This document shows positions 29,321 through 40,055 of a stretch of 64,000 bases of DNA, in pieces. The position numbers and the translations under genes were made by a program. Positions within the stretch are counted from its first letter, which is position 1; the number at the start of each line of letters is the position of its first letter. The stretch is from positions 248,001 through 312,000 of the forward strand of contig NZ_JAPYPG010000003.1 of the NCBI RefSeq assembly GCF_029937755.1. Direction: 5' to 3'. The DNA comes from Henriciella sp. (GTDB taxonomy: Bacteria; Pseudomonadota; Alphaproteobacteria; Caulobacterales; Hyphomonadaceae). The notes under the pieces were generated by a model. That model worked only from the letters and a program-made list of their open reading frames with translations, made no database searches and was not told where the DNA came from.

Positions 29321-31257
29321 ATGGCAGACGGATTTCTCTCCCTGAGCAGCCAGTTCGAAACGGCCACCGAGGCCGAATGGCTGGCCGCCGTTGAAAAGGC
29401 CCTGAAGGGCGGCGGTCTCGAACGGCTCACCCGCAAGACTGATGACGGCATTGCGATTCGGCCGCTTTATCGCGAAGACGGTTTTGCAAGCGCGACCGAC
29501 CCGCTCGGCGCCCCCGGCGAAGCGCCATACCTGCGCGGCGCGGAGGCCCAGCCGGACGCCTACCTGCCCTGGGACATCCGCCAGGCCTTCACCCATCCCG
29601 ATCCGGAAACCACCAATGCCGAGATCCTGCGCGACCTCGAGCGGGGCGTGTCGTCTGTAGAGCTGGCCGTCGATTGCACCGGCGAGCATGGCTGCGCCAT
29701 CGAGGACGCCAACACGCTGGCAAGCGTCCTGAAAGGTGTCCGTGCCGACATCGCCACCATCGCGCTCGACCATCGCGGCGCCGGCGCCGGAACCTCGGTG
29801 GCCGCGCTTCTGGCGCTCTGGGGCGAAAAGCAGGACGAGCCCAAGTCGCTGAAATTCGCCTTCAATATCGACCCGCTCGGCCTGCTGATACGCACCGGCC
29901 GTGTCGAGGGCGGGCTCGACGCTGCCTTCGTCCGCACCGCCGAACTGGCGCGTCTGCTGGCCCTGAGCTTCCCGAACGCCACCACGCTGCGCGCCGATAG
30001 CCGCGCCATCCATGAAGCAGGTGGCTCGGAAGCCCAGGAACTGGGTGGCCTGATCGCCCATGCCGTCGACACGATGCGCCGGCTTCAGACAGCCGGCTAT
30101 GACATCAACACCTTCCCGGCCCAGACCGTTTTCACGCTGGCAACGGGCGGCAATTACGGGCTCGAGATTGCCAAGCTGCGCGCCGCGCGCCGCCTCTGGG
30201 CCCGCGTGCTCGACGCGATGGGTCTCGAGGCCGACCCCATGCGGCTCCAGTCGGTCAGCTCCGCCCGCATGCTGACGCGCTATGACGCCTGGGTAAACAT
30301 GCTGCGCAACACCGCGGCCTGCTTTGCCGCCTCTGTCGGCGGCGCTGATGTCGTTACGGTGCGCGCCTTCAATGAAGCGCTCGGCGTACCGGAAGAGCTT
30401 GGCCGCCGCACCGCCCGCAACACCCAGATCATCGCGATGGAAGAGTCCGGCCTCGGCCGTATTGCCGACCCGGCCGGCGGCGCCTGGTTTGAAGAAACGC
30501 TCGCGACCGATCTCGCCGAAGACGCCTGGAAGGAATTCCAGCAGATCGAAAGCGAAGGTGGCCTGGCCGAAAGCCTTGCGGCTGGTAAATTCCAGAGCCG
30601 TATCAAGGGCGTAAGAGACGACCGTTACAAGGCCATCGCGAAGCGCAAGATCCCTGTCACCGGCGTCAGCGAGTTCCCGCTGATCGAGGAAGACGGCGCC
30701 CCGATTGCCGATGTCACCTATGCCAGCAAGGCCACGCGCGTCTCGAATGAGGGGATCAAATCCTTCCTCAAGGACCTGCCCGACCGCTCCGGCGACGACA
30801 CGACAGCCGAAGCGCTTGAGCCGATCCATCTTGCCCGTGACTTCGAAGCCCTGCGGGACCGCGCAGCCGCCCACGAAGAGAAGACCGGCAAGCGCCCGGC
30901 CATCTTCATCGCAACGCTGGGTCCACTCGCCGAACACAATGCGCGCGTCGACTTTGCGCGAAACCTGTTCGCCGCCGGCGGCATCGAGGGCAAGGAAGCG
31001 CCCTCCCTGCCAACCTCGCTCGAAGACATCGAAGCCGGTTTCAAGGCGTCGGGATGCCGGATCGCTGTCATCTGCGGCAATGACGAGCGCTACAAGACCG
31101 AAGCCGGCGACGCGGCCCGAACCCTCAAGAAGGCCGGTGCCCAGCGCGTCTTCATCGCAGGCAAGGCAGAAGCGCCCTATTGCGACACCAACATCTTCAT
31201 GGGCTGCGACGCGGTCGACGTGCTCACCCTCGCGCAGGCCGAACTGGGAGTTGCCAA

Positions 31258-31261
<4 letters not shown>
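29321..31261 (+). CDS. mutA: Methylmalonyl-CoA mutase small subunit (beta)
   Basis: MCM-type sequence immediately upstream of and ATGA-overlapping mut[36 protein letters not shown]. Confidence 0.92.
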
Positions 31262-33414
<2,153 letters not shown>

Positions 33415-33485
33415 ACAGGCTGGACAAGACCCTTACCCGCTTTGCTGCGCTGCTGGATGGCCTGGTCATCCTGTGCAGCCTCAGC

Positions 33486-34388
33486 GTGCTGGGCGCCCTC
33501 CTGTCCCGCCTGCACTGGACGTTCGACCTTGCCGGCCAGTTTCTGCTGCCGGCGCTGTGCATCCTGCTCGCCGTCTTCGTCTTGCTGATCGTACTGACGT
33601 TGATCCAGCCCGATGGCGCGGGTCACGGTGTCTTCATCGCGGTCGCCCTGCTGGCCCTCGCCGGTGGCGGCCTGACCCTCAGGACCCCGCCAGGACCCGC
33701 CAATCCGCAGAGCGCTCAGGCCATATCCGTCTACCAGCACAATATCTGGGTCCGGAATCCGGACATGGACGGGCTGGTTCGCGCCATGGAGTCGGCCGAT
33801 GCCGACATTGTCGCGCTGGTCGAGGCCCGTCCTGACCGGTTTGCACCTTTCGAACGCCGCCTCGCCGAGCACTGGCCGCATCAGGCCTGGTCGGACAACT
33901 CGCCCATGCGCTACGCCCGCCTGAGGCTCTTGTCGAAACACGAGATCGAAAGCTGGGACGTGCGCCGCCCCCGCAAGTCCCCTGCGCTCCTTCGCGCAAG
34001 GCTTGCCACGCCGGACGGCGCGCTGACCGTCATCGTCGTCCACATGACCCGCCCATGGCCCTTCGACACGCCAAACGCCCAGATTCGGCAGTTTTCAGGC
34101 CTTCTCGAATGGATCAAGGAGGAAGACGGACCGCTCATTGTGCTGGGCGACTTCAACTCCGCTGCCTGGGGTCGGCTGGCGCAGCGGATAGTCCACGAGC
34201 AGGACTTCCAGCTCGTGAACCATCGCCACGTTCCCACATGGCCACATCTCGCCATGATCCCGATAGACCTCGCTTTCTGCCGCGACGGCGCGATTTGCAG
34301 CGACCATAGCGTCGCCGGCTTACACGGCTCTGACCACCGCGCGGTCAGCTTCAATGTTCGGCTAGCCGGGAGCGGTACGGCGCAGTGA
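33486..34388 (+). CDS. Endonuclease/exonuclease/phosphatase family protein with N-terminal TM segments
   Basis: QHNIWVRN; LVEARPDRF; VLGDFNSAAW; GSDHRAVSFNV. True start may be further upstream. Confidence 0.85.
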   Translation: MLGALLSRLHWTFDLAGQFLLPALCILLAVFVLLIVLTLIQPDGAGHGVFIAVALLALAGGGLTLRTPPGPANPQSAQAISVYQHNIWVRNPDMDGLVRAMESADADIVALVEARPDRFAPFERRLAEHWPHQAWSDNSPMRYARLRLLSKHEIESWDVRRPRKSPALLRARLATPDGALTVIVVHMTRPWPFDTPNAQIRQFSGLLEWIKEEDGPLIVLGDFNSAAWGRLAQRIVHEQDFQLVNHRHVPTWPHLAMIPIDLAFCRDGAICSDHSVAGLHGSDHRAVSFNVRLAGSGTAQ

Positions 34389-34499
34389 ACCGGGACGGCG
34401 CGGGGCACCGGTTAAGGCGGCCACTTGCTTGCGCGTGAGGCCTGCCCATGCCAGTCTTCGCCCACGCTCCAGTCCGCAAACAGACCGAGGAATGCCTTC

Positions 34500-34976
34500 A
34501 TGAAAGCTGTGTACGCGATCGCCGCAGCCGCCTGCCTGCCCATGGTGGCCCAGGCCGGCCCCGTCACGCCGAGCGAGGTCGAAATGGTGCTTGAGGACTA
34601 CGGCGCCACTGTCGCCAGTTCACAGGGCGTCGGCGAGAATGCCCATGTCATCAATGCAAAGCTTGATGACCTCGCCATGTATGTACGCCTCGATGAGTGC
34701 GACAGCTTCGACGAGTGCGGCCTGGTCGTCCTGTTCACGGCTTTCGAGATCGAGGATGAGATCGACGCGGAAACGCTGCAGAAGACCAATCGCTATAATG
34801 ACAGCTATCCGATCGGGCGCGCTTTCGTGTACCCGTCGGAGGCTGGCGGCAACATGATCGGCATCGATTATGTCATCGATGTCTCCGGTGAATCGGTCAT
34901 CGATTCGGGTGACCTGCAGCGCTTCGAGCGCGCCGTCAGGGCCTATGTCGATCACTGGACGAGCAACGAAAGCTAG
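34500..34976 (+). CDS. YbjN domain-containing secreted protein (copy 1)
   Basis: Signal peptide MKAVYAIAAAACLPMVAQA; YVRLDECDSFDECGLVVLFTAFEI; NRYNDSYPIGRAFV. Confidence 0.8.
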   Translation: MKAVYAIAAAACLPMVAQAGPVTPSEVEMVLEDYGATVASSQGVGENAHVINAKLDDLAMYVRLDECDSFDECGLVVLFTAFEIEDEIDAETLQKTNRYNDSYPIGRAFVYPSEAGGNMIGIDYVIDVSGESVIDSGDLQRFERAVRAYVDHWTSNES

Positions 34977-35041
34977 GCCGGCAACGCCGGCTCCCCGCAC
35001 CCCAAACGGTTGCAGTCCCTTTCGCCAAATGAGGTGATGCC

Positions 35042-35524
35042 TTGAAATATACGCTTCTGTCTCTTGCTGCCTCGGCAGCAGCCTTCACCGCTCACGCCGC
35101 CCCTATCACGCCTGAGGCGGCAAAGGCTGCCATCGAGGCGTCCGGCGCGATCATCAGCGACGAGAATGCGGTTGGCTCAGATGTCTACGTCATCGATGCC
35201 AGCTGGGCCGATACAAACATGAATTTTTCGGTCCGGCTAGGCGCCTGCACGGAAGCCGGCAGCTGCAGCTGGGTCATGACGTTTGCAACCTTCCAGATCT
35301 CTCCCGAAGGCTGGGAAGGCCTGCTTCAGAAGGCGAATGCCTACAATGACAGTTACCCATTCGGCCGGGCTTTTGTCCTGCCTGATGATAATGGCGCGCC
35401 AATGGCTGTCGGGATCGACTATGTCGTGAACATAGCAGACGAAGCGACCTTCGACGGCAATGACCTGGAGATGTTCCGCACCATCGTGACGAGCTTCATC
35501 GACCACTGGACCGAGGAGTCCTGA
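35042..35524 (+). CDS. YbjN domain-containing secreted protein (copy 2)
   Basis: TTG start; signal peptide; NAYNDSYPFGRAFVLPDDNG parallels copy 1. Confidence 0.8.
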   Translation: MKYTLLSLAASAAAFTAHAAPITPEAAKAAIEASGAIISDENAVGSDVYVIDASWADTNMNFSVRLGACTEAGSCSWVMTFATFQISPEGWEGLLQKANAYNDSYPFGRAFVLPDDNGAPMAVGIDYVVNIADEATFDGNDLEMFRTIVTSFIDHWTEES

Positions 35525-35536
35525 CGGCCCCCTTCC

Positions 35537-35938
35537 ATGCCCGACCAGCCCGATCTCGACACGTTTCAGGCCCTTGCTGAAGAGGCCTATGCCGGCTTGC
35601 CGGAAGAGTTCCGCAAGGCAGCGGGGCGGATTGTCATCCATGTGCAGGACATTGCCGATCGCGACGTGCTGCAGGATCTCAATATCGTCAATCCGATGCA
35701 CCTGACAGGCCTCTATCAGGGCATCCCGCTGATCCATGACAGCGTCACCTTCCCGAGCCCTGAATCAGCGCGCATCTTCCTCTATCGCAAGCCCCTGCTT
35801 GCCGAGCTGCAGACCCGGCCGGACACGACGCTGACGCAGCTTATCGAGCATGTCGTGATCCACGAACTTGGCCATCATTTCGGCTGGTCGGACGAGGACA
35901 TGCACGCCCTGCTGGACGAGATCGGCCACGACCATTGA
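35537..35938 (+). CDS. Metallopeptidase family protein (minimal zincin)
   Basis: HVVIHELGHHFGWSDEDMHAL. Confidence 0.9.
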   Translation: MPDQPDLDTFQALAEEAYAGLPEEFRKAAGRIVIHVQDIADRDVLQDLNIVNPMHLTGLYQGIPLIHDSVTFPSPESARIFLYRKPLLAELQTRPDTTLTQLIEHVVIHELGHHFGWSDEDMHALLDEIGHDH

Positions 35939-36023
35939 GGGTTTTTGCCCCGCATGGCTTGCCCTTTCTGTTTCTCGCCCGGTAGATGGCTGAGGGAGTT
36001 ACAAGACGGGAGAGCGGGCCACC

Positions 36024-37457
36024 ATGAAAGCCTTTGCAGATCAGGACGCCACCGCGCTCGCGGCGCTGGTACGTAACAGGGAAGTGAGCCCAGGGGAGCT
36101 GCTGGACGCCGCGCTTGAGAGCGCGCGGGCCGCACAGGATGAGCTCAACTGTTTCTCGCAATTCTTCGAGGATCATGCCCGCAAGCAGATCACCGAAGGC
36201 CTGCCGGCCGGCCCTTTTGCGGGCGTGCCGTTCGCCACCAAGGATCTCGGTGTCCGCCTCGAGGGGCTGCCGCTGACCAATGGCTCGCGGGCCTTCAGGG
36301 ATAATGTCGCGACGTTCGACTCCACGCTAGCCAAGCGCTATCGCGAGGCTGGCTTTGTGATCTTCGCGCAAACGACCAGCCCCGAATTCGGCCTGACGAC
36401 CTCAACCGAGAGCGCGCTCTACGGCAAGACACGCAATCCGTGGGATACCGGGCGAACCTCCGGCGGCTCCTCTGGCGGCGCCTCGGCCACCGTGGCCTCC
36501 GGTGTCCTGCCCGTGGCGCATGCCAGCGATGGGGGCGGCTCGATCCGCATTCCGGCGGCATGTACCGGTCTGGTCGGGCTCAAACCCTCGCGCGGGCGCG
36601 TGCCGATGGGACCGCCGATGAGCGAGAACTGGTTCGGCCTGTCGACCCATCACTGCGTCTCCCGCAGCGTACGCGACAGCGCAGCCCTTCTCGACGCGAC
36701 CCACGGCCAGGAGCCCGGTGGCCGATACATCGCCCCGCCTCCGCAGACGAGCTACCTCACCGCCTCACAACGTGATCCCCGGCCACTGAAGATCGCGCTG
36801 TGGACGACGGCACCGAATGGCGTGAGGCCGGACAAGGAGGCTGACGCTGGCCTCAAGGCGACCGGCAAGCTGCTGCAATCGCTCGGCCACCATGTCGAGG
36901 AGGCCGGACCTGCGCTTGATGGCGACGCGCTTGGCAAGGGGATGATGATGATCGTCTCCTCCTTCATGGCCGCCGTCGCTGATGAGCGCGAACAGGCTTT
37001 TGGCCGCAAGATCGGCGCAGATGATTTCGAACCGGTCTCGATGCGCTTTATCGAGCTGGGCCGGACCGTGCCGATGTCCGAACTCGTGAAGACCAACAAT
37101 GCCTTCCTCGAGGCTGCATTCGCTTTCGAGACCTTCATGGACGAAGGCGGCTACGATCTCATCCTCGCGCCGACGCTGGCACGTCCGCCGGTCGAGCTCG
37201 GCGTGCTGAGCCTCGACCCGGAGGATTTCGATGCCTATGGCGAGGCCATCACAGGCTTTGCGCCATGGTGTCCGGTCTTCAACCAGACAGGCTGGCCAGC
37301 CATATCGCTGCCGCTGCACCAGACCGCAGATAACCTGCCGCTGGGCATGATGTTCGGCGCACGGCTCGGTCGCGAAGACCTGCTCTACGCCATCGCCGGC
37401 CAGATCGAGCGCGCTGCGCCATGGGCCAACCGCCGGCCGCCAGTCTGGTTCGACTGA
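36024..37457 (+). CDS. Amidase
   Basis: Amidase signature [52 protein letters not shown]. Confidence 0.95.
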   Translation: MKAFADQDATALAALVRNREVSPGELLDAALESARAAQDELNCFSQFFEDHARKQITEGLPAGPFAGVPFATKDLGVRLEGLPLTNGSRAFRDNVATFDSTLAKRYREAGFVIFAQTTSPEFGLTTSTESALYGKTRNPWDTGRTSGGSSGGASATVASGVLPVAHASDGGGSIRIPAACTGLVGLKPSRGRVPMGPPMSENWFGLSTHHCVSRSVRDSAALLDATHGQEPGGRYIAPPPQTSYLTASQRDPRPLKIALWTTAPNGVRPDKEADAGLKATGKLLQSLGHHVEEAGPALDGDALGKGMMMIVSSFMAAVADEREQAFGRKIGADDFEPVSMRFIELGRTVPMSELVKTNNAFLEAAFAFETFMDEGGYDLILAPTLARPPVELGVLSLDPEDFDAYGEAITGFAPWCPVFNQTGWPAISLPLHQTADNLPLGMMFGARLGREDLLYAIAGQIERAAPWANRRPPVWFD

Positions 37458-37461
37458 CACC

Positions 37462-37860
37462 ATGGCCGAAGGTCTCAGGACATATGCGGGCGGCTGCCAT
37501 TGCGGCGGCGTGCGTTTCGAGGTGGATCTCCCCGATCATGTCGAGGTGGAGGACTGCAACTGCTCGATCTGCGCCATGAGCGGTAATGACCACATCATCG
37601 TGCCATCCAGCCGCTTCCGGCTGACGCAAGGCGAAGAACGGCTGACCGTGTATCGCTTCAATACCGGCGCGGCCCGCCACCTGTTCTGCAAGGTGTGCGG
37701 GATCAAGAGCTTCTATGTCCCACGCTCCAATCCGGATGGCTATGCCGTGACCTGGCGCTGCCTCGACAATTGGGAGACCCTCGACGCCATGGTCACCGGC
37801 TTTGACGGCCAGAACTGGGAGGCAAATGCCGCCCGCCTGGCGCACAAGTCAAAAGCCTAG
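37462..37860 (+). CDS. GFA family protein (glutathione-dependent formaldehyde-activating-like)
   Basis: GGCHCGGVRFEV; CNCSICAMSG; HLFCKVCGIKSFYVPRS. Confidence 0.92.
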   Translation: MAEGLRTYAGGCHCGGVRFEVDLPDHVEVEDCNCSICAMSGNDHIIVPSSRFRLTQGEERLTVYRFNTGAARHLFCKVCGIKSFYVPRSNPDGYAVTWRCLDNWETLDAMVTGFDGQNWEANAARLAHKSKA

Positions 37861-38426
37861 TTCGGTGGCTCATCGCCGGGCGGAGACAGTGGCGGGCCAT
37901 GCCGGTCACCATGACCCCCGGGCCGACGGTCGTGGTGCTCACGCCAGCGGGCCCGGCGCTCTTCATCGACCTTCTTCAGCCACCCGACGAGGTCCTCGCG
38001 CTGGTCGAGCGTGAGGCTTGAAAGCTCGTCAGCGAGGACCGTGTGGAATGACCGGGTCAGGCGCTGGTCGGCGTCACGAATGCCGGTAAAGGCGGCCTCA
38101 ACGGCAGACCGGTCGAACGGATCGGCATCCATCGCGTCGCGAAGGGCCTGTTGTGCCTGGCGTTTCTGCACCCAATAGGGCCGGGCTTCACGGAAGGCTT
38201 CACGAAACGCCTGACGCATTTCCTTGTGGGCGCTATCGGGCATGACGCTTTCCATGCCGCGGGCAATCTCGAATTCCTCGCCGCCCCCGCGGGGCCCGCG
38301 CTCATGGTGAGGGCGGTCCGGCTTGCCGATGGCATTGCCAAGGATCAGGCCAATCAAAAGCGCATTGGCGATCAACGAGACGACGAGCGCGATGCCCAGC
38401 GTCGAAAGGGCGCGGCGTCGACTCAT
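37857..38426 (-). CDS. Periplasmic heavy-metal-sensor/Spy-like protein
   Basis: Single TM then LTxxQ-like helix-rich, His-rich C terminus (LTLDQREDLVGWLKKVDEERRARWREHHDRRPGGHG). Confidence 0.7.
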   Translation of the reverse strand: MSRRRALSTLGIALVVSLIANALLIGLILGNAIGKPDRPHHERGPRGGGEEFEIARGMESVMPDSAHKEMRQAFREAFREARPYWVQKRQAQQALRDAMDADPFDRSAVEAAFTGIRDADQRLTRSFHTVLADELSSLTLDQREDLVGWLKKVDEERRARWREHHDRRPGGHGDRHGPPLSPPGDEPPN

Positions 38427-38890
38427 TCGTCTACCTCCTGGATGTAGGCCTCAAAGCCATCATAGCCGAGGGCGGCATAGACAACTTCTTCCTCGGCCGT
38501 CTGATAACCGTCATCAGCAGTCGCCGGGGCACTGAAGATGCCGGCGCTCACACCCATGACAAGCGCGGCGGCCGTTGCTCCGGCCGGCCAGCGGAGACCG
38601 TTCGGAAATACCATTTCACGCAACCGACCGGCCCAGCCAGCCAGCGCCGAATGGGCCGCCGGCGCAGCCTCAAGAATACGTTCCGCCAGACCGGCGGGCA
38701 CATCAGGCAAGGCCTCACGCTCAAAGGCAAGATCCAGCGCGCGCGCCTCGTCGAGCGCAACGGCAAAGCGGTCGGGATGCGCTTTGAGATGCACCATGGC
38801 CGCATCGCGCTCATCCTCTGGCCAGGCCATCGGTTCGGCGCCATAGGCGGCAATCAGATCATAAAGGCGTTCGTCTTTCATCATCCTGTC
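38423..38890 (-). CDS. Putative anti-sigma-type membrane protein
   Basis: Between the sigma factor and Spy-like genes with 4-nt overlaps; cytoplasmic N terminus, one TM segment. Confidence 0.55.
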   Translation of the reverse strand, partial: DRMMKDERLYDLIAAYGAEPMAWPEDERDAAMVHLKAHPDRFAVALDEARALDLAFEREALPDVPAGLAERILEAAPAAHSALAGWAGRLREMVFPNGLRWPAGATAAALVMGVSAGIFSAPATADDGYQTAEEEVVYAALGYDGFEAYIQEVDE

Positions 38891-38892
38891 CT

Positions 38893-39516
38893 TCATGCGT
38901 CGCTGTCTGCTGCGAGCTCAAGACGCAGTTTGCGCCGCCCGCGCGCCAGCAGGCTTTCAAGCGCTTCGACACTGATGCCCATCACTTCGGCGGCCTCGAT
39001 ATTGCCGAGCCCCTCGAAGGCGCTCAGTGTCAGCGCTTCCTTCTGTCGTTCCGGCAGCCGGTCCACCAGCGCCGTAATGTGTGCGCTCGCCTGCTTCTGG
39101 GAGAGCGCCTGTTCAGGCCGGAGCGAAATATCGATCTGCTCCGGCAATTCGTCCATCAGGACCGGCTTCTTCTTCTTCAGCCGGTCGCGGCAGAGATTGA
39201 TCGCGACAGTGCAGGCCCAGGTCGAGAACTTGGCCCGCTCTTCCCAGTCTGGCAGCATCTTCCACGCCCGCAGGAACGTCTCCTGCGTCACGTCTTCTGC
39301 CTCCTGCCGGTCTCGCAGCATGCGAAAGGCCACACGCCAGACAACTGGCATGTGGCGATTGACGAGTGCTGTCTGGGCCGTGCGGTCGCCAGCAGCGGCT
39401 CGTGCGATCTGGTCTCGTTCGCTGATGCCTGACACCGGGCCACAGTAGCGGCGCTGGCGCAGGATGCGAGGAAGGAATTTCCCCGCTTCCGCACCAGCGC
39501 ACGCCGTGAGGTCCAC
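38893..39516 (-). CDS. ECF-type RNA polymerase sigma factor
   Basis: RHMPVVWRVAFRMLRDRQEAEDVTQETFLRAW; region 4 LPERQKEALTLSAFEGLGNIEAAEVMGISVEALESLLARGRRKL; GTG start abutting the upstream TAA. Confidence 0.92.
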   Translation of the reverse strand: MDLTACAGAEAGKFLPRILRQRRYCGPVSGISERDQIARAAAGDRTAQTALVNRHMPVVWRVAFRMLRDRQEAEDVTQETFLRAWKMLPDWEERAKFSTWACTVAINLCRDRLKKKKPVLMDELPEQIDISLRPEQALSQKQASAHITALVDRLPERQKEALTLSAFEGLGNIEAAEVMGISVEALESLLARGRRKLRLELAADSDA

Positions 39517-40005
39517 TTACTGGTCAGTGCCACCATCTTCCGGCCAGTAAGGGCAATCTCCGCCATGCTTGCCGCGACCACGCTTCGCCTTCATCGCCGC
39601 GATTTCATCAGCGGTGATGATGTCGTCATCATCGACATCCAAACGGTCGAACATCATGGCGCCGCGCCCTCCGAATTCATCGGCGGAAATCACGCCATCG
39701 CCATTCGCATCCCGGCGATCAAACATCGCCTGCTGGCGAGCTTCCATGCGGCGTGCACGTTGGACGGCGCGGAAGGCTTCCATTTCAGCCATGCTGAGGC
39801 TGCCGTCACCATTGGCATCGGCTTCAGCAAACCGCTGGGCCTTGTGGGCTTCAACTTCAGCCTTCGTAATCTGGCCGTCGCCATTCGTGTCCATCTTCTC
39901 GATCATCTGGCCCCTGCCGCCATTGTACGGCTGGGCGATGGCATATCCAGCCACGCCGACCGTGGTCGTACCGGCAATGAGTGCTGCGAGTGCAAGTTTT
40001 TTCAT
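39517..40005 (-). CDS. Secreted EF-hand protein (four EF-hand loops)
   Basis: DTNGDGQITKAE, DANGDGSLSMAE, DANGDGVISADE, DVDDDDIITADE. Confidence 0.9.
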   Translation of the reverse strand: MKKLALAALIAGTTTVGVAGYAIAQPYNGGRGQMIEKMDTNGDGQITKAEVEAHKAQRFAEADANGDGSLSMAEMEAFRAVQRARRMEARQQAMFDRRDANGDGVISADEFGGRGAMMFDRLDVDDDDIITADEIAAMKAKRGRGKHGGDCPYWPEDGGTDQ

Positions 40006-40055
40006 TTCGGGTTCTTCCTCTTATTGGCCCCACACGGTGGAACGAGGAAGGCTCA

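Noticed and set aside
29141-30937. 598-aa ORF on the minus strand opposite mutA
   Set aside because: Shadow frame typical of high-GC genes; mutA on the plus strand has clear family motifs and the antisense translation shows no recognisable domain.
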